From the NCBI GenBank assembly GCA_049697115.1, contig JBAVVD010000048.1, forward strand, positions 1 to 64,000: a stretch of 64,000 bases of DNA. The letters are read 5' to 3'. A program made the position numbers and the translations under genes. The notes below the pieces were generated by a model. It ran no database searches. It saw only the letters and a program-made list of their open reading frames with translations, and was not told the origin of the DNA. Numbering within the stretch: position 1 is the first letter of the stretch; each line of letters begins with the position of its first letter. This DNA is from JBAVVD01 sp049697115. Lineage in GTDB: Bacteria; Acidobacteriota; Aminicenantia; Aminicenantales; UBA4085. Shown one piece after another: positions 32,364 to 39,736 of this stretch.

Positions 32364-32759
32364 TTATTGAGAAGAAGACTCAAATGCTCCATGCGATTTG
32401 AAATCAACATTGACATTTTTTTGGTCGAATGAATACCATGCCCCTGTAGCCGCATCAACAATGATAGGAATTAATCCGGCTAAGACATCCAAAATAACCC
32501 ATCCCACTCCCACGTGATTATTTAAGTTTATCGTTTTTGTTTGGCCGCCATACTTAAACTCGATGACGTATGTTTTTTTTGTTATCAATTTGAAATTTAT
32601 GGGAGCCCTTCCCATCATTTTGCCATCAACCCATATCTCCGCGCCACTCGGGTTAGAGCCGAAATTGACTTCTTCCGATGTTCCCTTAAACAGAGTGGCG
32701 CAGTTTGTCAGATAAAAACAGAGACAAAATACAAGTAACGCTGAAATTTTAGCTTTCAC
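32364..32759 (-). CDS. Cassette-island gene: PEGA-domain lipoprotein
   Basis: 131 residues. A lipoprotein signal with Cys20 (LTNCA) is followed by a PEGA domain: VNFGSNPSGAEIWVDGKMMG, RAPINFKLITKKTYVIEFKY. The tail contains a hydrophobic stretch (VGWVILDVLAGLIPIIVDAA) ending WYSFDQKNVNVDF. PEGA lipoproteins usually decorate the outer membrane or S-layer side. A GGAGG ribosome-binding site precedes the ATG. It is on the minus strand, but the nearest attC (32998-33054) appears to be plus-oriented, so the cassette boundaries are unclear. Confidence 0.75.
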   Translation of the reverse strand: MKAKISALLVFCLCFYLTNCATLFKGTSEEVNFGSNPSGAEIWVDGKMMGRAPINFKLITKKTYVIEFKYGGQTKTINLNNHVGVGWVILDVLAGLIPIIVDAATGAWYSFDQKNVNVDFKSHGAFESSSQ

Positions 32760-33165
32760 CTTTAATTCCTCCTTAAGGAATAAATGATAATTTACGAAAT
32801 AATTAATGTCAACCGAAGATTATTTATATAGGAGTTCCTCTAAAATAGGGCTTAAAATTCGCTAGGTCTTTTACATTATTGAATTTATAGGACCTACGAT
32901 ATGCCATGGCATTATGCACGGTACTATATCTGATAATACAGGTAGTAAGATTGCCGCAGTTACACCTTGCTCCTGTGTCATGGATATTGTTTGAATGGGC
33001 TAACAAGGCGCATGCACCGGACGCCGATGGCGCCGGTGATACTTAACATTAGCCGGTAATAAGAAACTTTCTCATGAGATTCTGTGTATTAAACTAATAA
33101 TGTAATAACACTTATGGCTTCAATAAACTGATTTGAACTTCTTCTTTCTTGAAAAGTTACTCTTG
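32760..33165. other. Gene-poor stretch of the cassette island
   Basis: About 400 bases without a convincing gene. It holds the attC-like site at 32998-33054 and otherwise AT-rich sequence with no coding signal; the small ORF at 32824-33006 starts inside the attC and has no family resemblance. It probably represents decayed cassettes. Confidence 0.5.
32998..33054 (+). repeat. attC-like site h, with altered core
   Basis: 57 bases between GGCTAAC (32998-33004) and ATTAGCC (33048-33054), with a strong GCACCGG / CCGGTG stem and the extra base on the first arm, so plus-oriented. As in site c, the G of the crossover triplet GTT is replaced by A. Confidence 0.62.
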
Positions 33166-33351
33166 TTAGGTGTTTTTGTTTGATTCACAGGCGAAACCAG
33201 TTTTATGTTCTGCTGCCTCTTTCAAGATTTTGAAGCCGCCGCGTAGCACGACAACTGCGATGACAAAACCAATGACAAGATCGGGATAGCGGCTGCCCAG
33301 AGCCCAAACCAGGACGCCGGACAAAATAACGCCAACATTGGCAATAAGGCC
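33166..33351 (-). pseudogene. C-terminal fragment of a cation diffusion facilitator transporter, captured in a cassette
   Basis: About 61 codons reading GLIANVGVILSGVLVWALGS, then RYPDLVIGFVIAVVVLRGG and FKILKEAAEH. This is the last membrane region and start of the cytosolic tail of CzcD/ZitB-type cation efflux proteins, which have about 300 residues. No start codon or earlier part exists: the fragment begins exactly at the core GTTAGGC of the attC at 33349-33408. Its stop lies in ACCTAAC (33165-33171), an R''-like box. It was therefore carried as a cassette in truncated form. Confidence 0.7.
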
Positions 33352-33408
33352 TAACGCCTGAAATAACCCGCACGGTTTTACCGTGTCGGATTGATGGACT
33401 TGTTAGCC
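33349..33408 (-). repeat. attC recombination site i
   Basis: 60 bases between GCCTAAC (33349-33355) and GTTAGCC (33402-33408). On minus the arms read ATCAATCCG and CGGGTTAT with an extra C in the first arm, so it is minus-oriented and belongs to the RraA-like gene to its right. Confidence 0.85.
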
Positions 33409-33412
33409 ACTG

Positions 33413-34120
33413 TTATTCCTCAATGGACCCTCCTTTTTCCCGCAAGTGTCTACGGAACGTATAGGTTGGATCCTTGGATCGCTTCTTTAAGTATTCGTCA
33501 AACCGGAGTTGGTCACGAAGCTTTCTTCCAGCCCGTATTTCCTCCGCCTGTCGTCGCTCCGTTTGCCAAATGATGCGTGCAGTAGAGATAAGTTCATCGG
33601 CATGTTGAATTGGGGCGAAAAGAACTCCGTCACCGTCAGCAAAAACAATGTCCTCCTTTGATACATGGAAATCGCCAAAAAGAGCGGTCGTGAGTGCATC
33701 GGCATCGGGTGAATCAAGCCGCTGGGGACCTGTCGGGCAAGTGCCGTAACTGAAGATTGGGAAACCAATATGGTTAAGCTCCGCCGTATCTCTGTGACAG
33801 CCCCAGACAACGATTCCTGCCAATCCACTCGCTTGAGCCTCCAATGCCGTTAAATCTCCAATACACCCTTCATCCATTCTTCCTCTATTATCTATGACAA
33901 GAATGTCTCCTTGTTGTGCGGTCCCCATGGCTTCAAGAAAGATATCCACGCTGCCGTAGTGTTTCACGGGCAAGGCTCTGCCAGCAATACGGCTCCCCGC
34001 AGGTAATGTACGAATGCCTGGAGGCGCGACGCGAGTGGGCAAGCCCAAACGCAAGCAAGCATCCGCTATGAGCGGGGTTGAGAGATCTGATAAAGCACTA
34101 TTCAAGTCTTGGTTTTTCAT
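33413..34120 (-). CDS. Cassette gene: RraA-family protein
   Basis: 235 residues with the RraA fold: LSTPLIADACLRLGLPTRV, GDILVIDNRGRMDEGCIGDL, the conserved glycine-rich segment with VWGCHRDTAELNHIGFPIFS, and VFADGDGVLFAP. The family includes regulators of RNase E and metal-dependent aldolases (4-hydroxy-4-methyl-2-oxoglutarate aldolase). The metal-ligand region GCHRDT (Arg-Asp) suits an aldolase-type site. The C-terminal 40-residue extension is basic. Substrate cannot be decided from sequence. Confidence 0.83.
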   Translation of the reverse strand: MKNQDLNSALSDLSTPLIADACLRLGLPTRVAPPGIRTLPAGSRIAGRALPVKHYGSVDIFLEAMGTAQQGDILVIDNRGRMDEGCIGDLTALEAQASGLAGIVVWGCHRDTAELNHIGFPIFSYGTCPTGPQRLDSPDADALTTALFGDFHVSKEDIVFADGDGVLFAPIQHADELISTARIIWQTERRQAEEIRAGRKLRDQLRFDEYLKKRSKDPTYTFRRHLREKGGSIEE

Positions 34121-34212
34121 TCAAAGCTCCGTTGTGACCAACTGCAAGGCTCAGGGGCGCAAGGGCTTACTCGCATCCGCATACCAAAAACGCACAGAAA
34201 CAGATGCAGTGT

Positions 34213-34270
34213 GTCTAACATTCATGTTTTCAAACATCGCCTTTGCATCCACCGTAAACGATTGTTAGGC
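34213..34270 (-). repeat. attC-like site j, degenerate
   Basis: 58 bases between GTCTAAC (34213-34219) and GTTAGGC (34264-34270), adjacent to the stop of the gene at 34272. Both end boxes are good, but the inner stem is weak. About 90 bases between this site and the RraA-like gene show nothing. Confidence 0.6.
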
Positions 34271-34271
34271 A

Positions 34272-35492
34272 TTATTTTGATTTAACATTCGTCGCTATTT
34301 CAATTTCTGAAAATTCTGTCGCCTGTTTTATTAAGTCAATATCTGGTTGTTCCATAAGATATTTGTCAAAGAAAGCCAAGACGAGCACATTCATGATCTC
34401 GACGGTTTTTTTCCCATTGATAGATCCTAGAAGAAATTTGACTGCCGAAATAGGATAGACGGAATAGTCAGATAAATTGTAGTGATCTGAATCTTTTACA
34501 CTTAAGGAGTAACAATCCATCTTGGATTTACTTGTGAATATTTTACCGTACCCTAAAAACCGTTTACTATTCAGAAACATGGTAGGTGTTTGAATTTCCC
34601 TCTCCAATGATGAACCGATTAATCCGCCATCCATATTGACGCATGCCTTGATTCTTTTATCTGAAAGACAAATTTCACTTGATGCAATCCCCCCCATCGA
34701 CATTCCGAATACCCCAATTCTATCAAGGTTCAATTTTTCTTTAAATATTTTGTTTTCATTGTTCATACCCTCTAATTGATCCATGAAAAATGAAATATCT
34801 TCTGCCCAATACCTTGGACTTTCTGTTAGAGCAGTGGGCAAAACATTGTTTATATCCACAAAAACTTGTCTACGCTCCTCGTCATTGCCGGCTTGATACA
34901 TTTTTCGCATCAATTCCATGGCTTTGGGGTTTGTCATCTCTTGCATAATTTTCTGAAACCTAAGACTTTTCATGTCAATATAGATGAGCCGCCCATCTGG
35001 AAATGATGAAAATTTACATTCATAATGATGAGAAATACTAAAAACGATATAGCCATGGCTTGCCAATTCTTCCATCAAGATTGAATTTTGTGAATAATGC
35101 TCACCCCACCCGTGAGAAAATATCAATATTGGGTATTTGTTTTCTTTGGATGACACAGGTACATCACGACTTGAGTTTGTTTTCAAGTCCTTGTATATCT
35201 CTGGAAATTGAAGATACCTCATGACAAATTCTGCTTCGGCCTTCAGAAAATAGGGTTCAGGATTGGATTTATGATCTGAGGGATACCATGCCTTCACTGT
35301 AATTTCTCTGTGACTTTCCTGATTGTTGTCAAATAATTCTTTTCGATTATCATCAATAAAACTGAGGTAAGTTATTCCGACAAAATGTTTCCCCGTAGGT
35401 TTTGGTAATGTGTTGGTTTGTATTTGACCGGAATTACTTTGACCGCAATTAAATATCAGGCTGCAAAGAAATAAGATAAACATACGTCTCAT
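34272..35492 (-). CDS. Cassette gene: lipoprotein alpha/beta hydrolase, PAF-acetylhydrolase-like
   Basis: 406 residues. A lipoprotein signal (MRRMFILFLCSLIFNCGQ, Cys16) is followed by a hydrolase domain: YPILIFSHGWGEHYSQNSILMEELASHGYIV, a nucleophile elbow GVFGMSMGGIASSE and a candidate catalytic His in KDSDHYNL. The order and the SHGWG/ASHGY motifs fit the platelet-activating-factor acetylhydrolase-like (dienelactone-hydrolase-like) group. It is likely tethered to a membrane on the periplasmic side. Long for a cassette gene. Substrate unknown. Confidence 0.78.
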   Translation of the reverse strand: MRRMFILFLCSLIFNCGQSNSGQIQTNTLPKPTGKHFVGITYLSFIDDNRKELFDNNQESHREITVKAWYPSDHKSNPEPYFLKAEAEFVMRYLQFPEIYKDLKTNSSRDVPVSSKENKYPILIFSHGWGEHYSQNSILMEELASHGYIVFSISHHYECKFSSFPDGRLIYIDMKSLRFQKIMQEMTNPKAMELMRKMYQAGNDEERRQVFVDINNVLPTALTESPRYWAEDISFFMDQLEGMNNENKIFKEKLNLDRIGVFGMSMGGIASSEICLSDKRIKACVNMDGGLIGSSLEREIQTPTMFLNSKRFLGYGKIFTSKSKMDCYSLSVKDSDHYNLSDYSVYPISAVKFLLGSINGKKTVEIMNVLVLAFFDKYLMEQPDIDLIKQATEFSEIEIATNVKSK

Positions 35493-35576
35493 TTTGTTTT
35501 TCCTTTCAAATTAAAACCTGACGATTTAAGCCATCGGGGGAAATAAGCCGTCCGTTGGAGTGGTTTGTGTTTCGCT

Positions 35577-35939
35577 CTATATTTCTTCAAATTCCTTTAG
35601 TGTCTTTTTAGTTATTATATCACCTGTATGTTTTATTTTCGATGATTCTAAAACGACCATCCACGTTTCCTCATCAGCGAATGGCCTATGCTTTTTCCCT
35701 TTTGGGATGACCGCCAATTCTCCTGGATTTAATTCAATGATTCCTTCTTCTAATTCAATTCTGAATTTACCTTTTATTACATAAAACAATTCATCTTCAT
35801 CTTTATGGTCATGCCAATCCAATTCACCGTTGACTTTAACAATTTTCACATCATAGTTATCAACCCGACTAATGACTTTCGGGCTCCATAATTCATCAAA
35901 CTTTCTGAATTTATCCTCGAGGTTTATTACATTTATCAT
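35577..35939 (-). CDS. Cassette gene: single-domain cupin
   Basis: 120 residues with both cupin motifs: motif 1 DWHDHKDEDELFYVIKGKFR (His, His, Glu metal ligands) and motif 2 with GELAVIPKGKKHRPFADE (His). One cupin domain, probably metal-binding; catalytic role unknown. Flanking cassette sites are poorly preserved on its left (35493-35576), where only a weak palindrome is visible. Confidence 0.85.
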   Translation of the reverse strand: MINVINLEDKFRKFDELWSPKVISRVDNYDVKIVKVNGELDWHDHKDEDELFYVIKGKFRIELEEGIIELNPGELAVIPKGKKHRPFADEETWMVVLESSKIKHTGDIITKKTLKEFEEI

Positions 35940-35961
35940 AGTATACCTTTCATCTTATTGC

Positions 35962-36051
35962 ACATAACGGCGAAGCTCACCGGCGGCGAAACGTAGCGGA
36001 GAGAACCGAAAAGCGAAGCTTTTTGGCGTCCGATTGACCGATTTGTTAGCG
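35962..36051 (-). repeat. attC-like site k
   Basis: 90 bases between ACATAAC (35962-35968) and GTTAGCG (36045-36051). The stop codon of the HEPN-like gene lies inside the right core, as expected for a minus-oriented cassette. Inner arms are imperfect. Confidence 0.68.
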
Positions 36052-36492
36052 CTGCTCAATAATTTTCCTTTTGACTTCTTGAACTTCGCCGTAGACTTGA
36101 AGTGTCCTCATTACTAGAGGTTTTGTCCTGGTCTTCAAGTCCGAAAGGCGAGTATACTCGTTTTTTATATATTCTTTGTCAGACTGCTCTTCAAAGGTTA
36201 TGATGTAAGCCTGATGCACTAGCTTGTTTCTCTCTTTTTGGAGAGGTCGAAGCTTTTTTACTAAGTCATGATCGGCATTAATCTTTACGAATCGATCCAA
36301 GAGCTTTCCAAGTGGTTCATTTTCGACATCCTTCCAACCATATTTGAACGGCACGACTCCCTTGACTTTAGTAGCGATGATTAAATAGGTCTCCGCTATA
36401 TACAGCTTTAATCCTAACTCAATGAATTGAAAGTCAAGAAGTATTTTCTGAACTAAATCCAAATATTCAGTGATTGATCTATCTTTGACCAT
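36046..36492 (-). CDS. Cassette gene: HEPN-like protein
   Basis: 148 residues, almost entirely helical. A central LRPLQKERNKLVHQAYI segment contains the HEPN-type Rx4H motif (RNKLVH). The first half (IQKILLDFQFIELGLKLYIAETY pattern) resembles the AbiF/Abi-like or C-terminal HEPN groups whose members are RNases in toxin or defence systems. No antitoxin partner is visible in the cassette. Assignment rests on the motif and helical layout. Confidence 0.65.
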   Translation of the reverse strand: MVKDRSITEYLDLVQKILLDFQFIELGLKLYIAETYLIIATKVKGVVPFKYGWKDVENEPLGKLLDRFVKINADHDLVKKLRPLQKERNKLVHQAYIITFEEQSDKEYIKNEYTRLSDLKTRTKPLVMRTLQVYGEVQEVKRKIIEQR

Positions 36493-36514
36493 AATAAGGC
36501 ACCCACTTCTTAGG

Positions 36515-36574
36515 TGCTAACGTGACAAGTGAGGCATGCATGTTACAGCATCGCCTCGACTTGGTTTGTTAGCG
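36515..36574 (-). repeat. attC recombination site l
   Basis: 60 bases between TGCTAAC (36515-36521) and GTTAGCG (36568-36574). On minus, R'' CGCTAAC exactly complements the cassette's opening core at 37436-37442. Arms CAAGT-C-GAGGC and GCCTC-ACTTG pair perfectly with an extra C in the first arm, so it is minus-oriented. Confidence 0.92.
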
Positions 36575-37423
36575 GATTATGTTGTAATGTCTTCGCCACT
36601 GCCTGCGTGGCTCCAGTCGCACCCCTTCAATATACCGATTGAGGCGGTACATATCTCGCCCAGTTCTTTCAACAAGGGTTGGGCGTGCGACTCTATCTCG
36701 GATTATGTTGTAGCAACGCGCATAAAATTCCTTGGTCTCGTCTGGCCAATTGTTGCAATATCCATTTTCCACTTCGATGAAACGTCTTATACAGTAAATC
36801 ACAAGATCTGAGAACTGTATCATCGGGTTCCTGCGTAAGTCAATGGCATAGCTGAACTCGACAATCCACTTCACACGGTGGGTGGCAGCGCCACCGAAGC
36901 GGCGCTCCCGCATAATTCGCCCAATGTCATTGTGAAACTGCTCTTTTCTATCCAGTATAATCATTCCTCGGGCTGACTGTCCGAGTCGCACTTTGACAAA
37001 CCAGTTGATATACGTCACCAGATAGTCAAATCCAACAAGGTACGGTCGTTTCGGGTTATACGTCAATTTCATGCCAAGCGGTATATCTCTCATTCTTCGT
37101 TTGTCTATCGCTAAGTAGTGTACGTGGTGGGCTCGGTTAGGGAGTAGACCCAACACGTCCATGCAGAGTTGGTTTCTTCGGTCTCTGCATTCTCCTTGAA
37201 ATGGACCGTTACCCTGTGGGCTCAGGAGTTCATCTGCGTGAAGTTCGAAGTCCGCCGGGAGATTGCCACCGAAGAAACGCTCGAGGCAGTGTTTCAATGC
37301 TTCGTGTGTTGCATTCCATCCTTCATCCCGAACGCTGACCCCGCCGATAACCATAACTGGCTGATCGGGGTCATCAAGATTAGAACCCGTATCACCCGAT
37401 TCGTCGATATAGTAGAAGTGCAT
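36569..37423 (-). CDS. Cassette gene: DUF3800 protein
   Basis: 284 residues. It begins with the DUF3800 hallmark YIDESGDTG (RNase-H-like first strand with catalytic-type Asp and Glu). HADELLSPQGNGPF and a later IILDRKEQ, then IQFSDLVIYCIRRFIE with the conserved Asp, follow. DUF3800 proteins are predicted RNase H-fold nucleases frequent in mobile and defence regions; activity is not proven. It is the first cassette of the left-facing array that starts at 37442, 13 bases from the core. The stop lies in attC. Confidence 0.85.
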   Translation of the reverse strand: MHFYYIDESGDTGSNLDDPDQPVMVIGGVSVRDEGWNATHEALKHCLERFFGGNLPADFELHADELLSPQGNGPFQGECRDRRNQLCMDVLGLLPNRAHHVHYLAIDKRRMRDIPLGMKLTYNPKRPYLVGFDYLVTYINWFVKVRLGQSARGMIILDRKEQFHNDIGRIMRERRFGGAATHRVKWIVEFSYAIDLRRNPMIQFSDLVIYCIRRFIEVENGYCNNWPDETKEFYARCYNIIRDRVARPTLVERTGRDMYRLNRYIEGVRLEPRRQWRRHYNIIR

Positions 37424-37435
37424 TTCGTTCTTCCT

Positions 37436-37667
37436 CGCTAACTATTAATATATTACATGCAGTAAAATGTGAAAAAAACTATTGAAAAAACGTCTTTTCA
37501 TTGAGGAAGCCATCGATCAACACCTTAAGAATGCTGTAATGTTGTAATATATCTCATGTTATATTACAAGCTGTATATCTAATTTTTCCAATATTCGGCA
37601 AATCCTATGAATCATAAAGAGGGTGCGGATAAATATTTTGAGATGTATAATATAATAATTGTTAGCG
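37436..37667. other. Second inverted attI-like pair, without integrase
   Basis: 232 bases bounded by two facing-out cores: CGCTAAC at 37436-37442 (GTTAGCG on minus, opening the left-facing array) and GTTAGCG at 37661-37667 (opening the right-facing side). The left end (AACTATTAATATATTACATG, then CAGTA) matches the attI-like arm at 27613 with few differences, and ATATTACAAGCTGTATAT at about 37560 matches a later part of that arm. Between the ends there is no integrase sequence that I can recognise; a 22-codon ORF from 37607 is not convincing. Confidence 0.6.
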
Positions 37668-37696
37668 CCTATTAAACTTAAACGAAAGAATTAATA

Positions 37697-37867
37697 ATGG
37701 CTAAACAAAGAAAACTTTTTTTAACCAATTTGGCTGTAGGAATACTTGGTATTTTCGTTGGAATTGAAAATTTGTTTCGATGGTTCTATGATGGATACTA
37801 TATTCGTAATCTAATTATCGGCTTAATTTGTACTGCGGAATGCGATCAAAAAAGGTTGGGTTTTTGA
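37697..37867 (+). CDS. Small membrane protein, 56 residues
   Basis: Short ORF starting 30 bases after the right-facing core at 37661. MAKQRKLFLTNLAVGILGIF starts a single membrane segment (about residues 8-25), followed by ENLFRWFYDGYYIRNLIIGL and a Cys-containing tail. AAGAAT-type upstream sequence gives only a weak ribosome-binding site. Its place directly after a recombination core supports its being a cassette gene, but no attC follows it. It could also be the 5' part of a truncated gene. Confidence 0.45.
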   Translation: MAKQRKLFLTNLAVGILGIFVGIENLFRWFYDGYYIRNLIIGLICTAECDQKRLGF

Positions 37868-37948
37868 GTGTGCAGCCTTCGGGCCCTGATACCTGATACC
37901 CGACCATTAAATCTCTGAAAAATTCAGCTTCAAAGGAGTTTTAAGAAG

Positions 37949-39085
37949 ATGAAAAGATCAATCCTCGTCGCAACGACTTCCTTACTTTTGATCGGCCATT
38001 TGTTTGGAATGACTGATGAAAACACAGCCGGGAAAATTCCTTTTAAAAAAATCGCTTATTTTATCTTGGTCACAACAAAAATCAACGATTCCAAGAATGA
38101 TTACAACTTTATCATTGATACGGGAGGCGTTGCTCTGATTGATAAAGCGGTCGTTCAAGAACTCGGTCTCAAACAACGCGGACCGATGGCAAAAATAACA
38201 ACTCTCAATTTGTCTGGATATCAAATAGAAAATGTCTTTTGCTTTACAACCTTTGATTTTAACATTTTTAGACAATTAGGGACTCCAATACATGGGATTA
38301 TCGGGTCAAATCTTATGGAAAGGTTTAAGGTGACGATTGACTTCCAATCATGCTCTATCATTTTTTCAACGGATACCACATCCTTGACACCGCCTGATAA
38401 TGGTATCTTTTTTACCTTTCGGAATCATCCGGTCAATAACGCTCCAATAATCAAATTTAAAGTCAATCAGAAAATCATTGAAGGAATGATCGATACGGGT
38501 CAGCCTTACCCTGTGGTTTTACCGCTCAAAGATTTTGAACAATATGAAAAGTCCAACAATCCCGTTTCAATTCGATCGAAAGGTCTAATGATAAAATGGC
38601 CACAGACGACTCCGCAATATAATTATTTGACAAGATTAAAATCATGTGAATTTGGAAGTTTAAAAATTACGGATGCCCTGGGCATCTTTGGAGAACTGCC
38701 TCCCCTGCTCTCAATGCCATTAATTGGTACAGATTTATTATCTCAATTTAAAATAATTATTAACTATCCCAAGGATGAAATGCTGTTCATTCCAAATCCA
38801 GATATTCATTTTGAGAACAATCAATTTTCTCTTGGTTTAAATCTAAATCTATCAGAAAAAGATGAAATTTGGGTAGAGGGTGTATGGGAAAATTCTCCTG
38901 CGGATAAAGCCAATATACAAGTTGGAGATCAAGTTATTGCATTCAATTCGAAAAAAGTCACTCCTGAAAATTTGATCGAACTGATGGAAATGATGAAAGA
39001 TGACCATATAGAATCGATACATTTAGAAATAAAAAATCAAAACGGAATAAGAAAATTGAAATTAAATAAAACAATGCTGTTTTAA
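37949..39085 (+). CDS. Secreted retropepsin-like aspartic protease with C-terminal PDZ domain
   Basis: 378 residues. A signal peptide (about 1-20) is followed by two tandem lobes each with an aspartic-protease Asp-Thr-Gly motif: FIIDTGG near residue 54 and GMIDTGQPYPVVLPL near residue 185. Matching later segments (HGIIGSNLMERFKVTIDF and PLIGTDLLSQFKIIINY) act as the lobe ends. A PDZ domain occupies the last 90 residues (GVWENSPADKANIQVGDQVI). This is a bacterial fused-dimer retropepsin arrangement, probably periplasmic. AAAGGAG precedes the ATG. Its AT-rich composition matches the island. No attC follows it clearly. Confidence 0.83.
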   Translation: MKRSILVATTSLLLIGHLFGMTDENTAGKIPFKKIAYFILVTTKINDSKNDYNFIIDTGGVALIDKAVVQELGLKQRGPMAKITTLNLSGYQIENVFCFTTFDFNIFRQLGTPIHGIIGSNLMERFKVTIDFQSCSIIFSTDTTSLTPPDNGIFFTFRNHPVNNAPIIKFKVNQKIIEGMIDTGQPYPVVLPLKDFEQYEKSNNPVSIRSKGLMIKWPQTTPQYNYLTRLKSCEFGSLKITDALGIFGELPPLLSMPLIGTDLLSQFKIIINYPKDEMLFIPNPDIHFENNQFSLGLNLNLSEKDEIWVEGVWENSPADKANIQVGDQVIAFNSKKVTPENLIELMEMMKDDHIESIHLEIKNQNGIRKLKLNKTMLF

Positions 39086-39186
39086 CGATTTGCGAAAGGA
39101 ATGAATATTATACATTCATGTATTTAATATTTTGTGTAATCATTGCATGAACACGGATTGAAATGCGTTCCATCAATTCCACGTTT

Positions 39187-39245
39187 ATATGTTTTGTGGA
39201 ATCACATCAATCGGGACGTAACTCTCGGCATTTCAACCGGTTATG
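39187..39245 (+). other. Partial attI-like relic before the VOC gene
   Basis: GTGGAATCACAT then TCGGGACGTAAC and a GTTATGC core (39239-39245). The stretch TGGAATCACAT...GACGT matches the arm at 28593-28738 (TGGAATCACATAATATGCGACG), but the interval to the core is about 26 bases shorter. The rest of the 200-base gap 39086-39285 shows nothing else. Confidence 0.4.
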
Positions 39246-39285
39246 CAAAACGTAAGGCGGCACGAAGAGGGAAGAGAAAGGAACA

Positions 39286-39603
39286 ATGAAAAGATATCAT
39301 CACATCGGAATTCCAACCGAAACAGCCCAGGCTGGGGAGACATACCTTGCGGAGTACAAGGCGCACTGCACGGATCACAAGCGCAATCCCTTCGGAATTC
39401 AGTGGATGCGGTTTGAGACTGACAGTCCGCTTCCGGCGCTCGTAAAAACGCTTTCGCATGTCGCATTCGAGGTGGATGATCTCGAACGCGCCCTCGCAGG
39501 ACACGAGGTCATCATTGAGCCCAACAGTCCATCCGCGGGTGTTGTCGTGGCGTTCATTGTGTGCGACGGGGCGCCGGTGGAGTTCCTGCAATTCTCGAAG
39601 TAG
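39286..39603 (+). CDS. VOC-superfamily (glyoxalase-like) protein
   Basis: 105 residues with a beta-alpha-beta-beta-beta layout of the vicinal oxygen chelate fold: RYHHIGIPT at the N terminus (metal-ligand His), HVAFEVDDLERALAG (second His) and VEFLQFSK at the end (Glu). One VOC module; a homodimer would form the active site. Substrate unknown. A GAAGAGGGAAGAG-type purine stretch serves as ribosome-binding site. It is probably the last cassette gene of the island, with a truncated attC behind it. Confidence 0.78.
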   Translation: MKRYHHIGIPTETAQAGETYLAEYKAHCTDHKRNPFGIQWMRFETDSPLPALVKTLSHVAFEVDDLERALAGHEVIIEPNSPSAGVVVAFIVCDGAPVEFLQFSK

Positions 39604-39622
39604 TCATGTATCGCGGCGATCG

Positions 39623-39665
39623 GACTAACAACCGGCACGGCCCGACGGCCGGTGCGGTCATGCGC
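39623..39665 (+). repeat. Truncated attC after the VOC gene
   Basis: GACTAAC (39623-39629) followed by a strong stem ACCGGC-ACGGCCCGACG-GCCGGT, but no closing GTT core within the next 80 bases. This reads as an attC that lost its right end where the island meets the chromosome. Confidence 0.5.
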
Positions 39666-39736
39666 CTTTCATGTGCATGGTGAGCGCCCGTCCTGTCCGC
39701 CCGTCAGCCGGGACTTTATGCCACAGGAGAAATCGG

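Noticed and set aside
32824..33006. 60-residue ORF on minus in the cassette island
   Set aside because: Starts inside an attC-like site, has no ribosome-binding site and no domain features.
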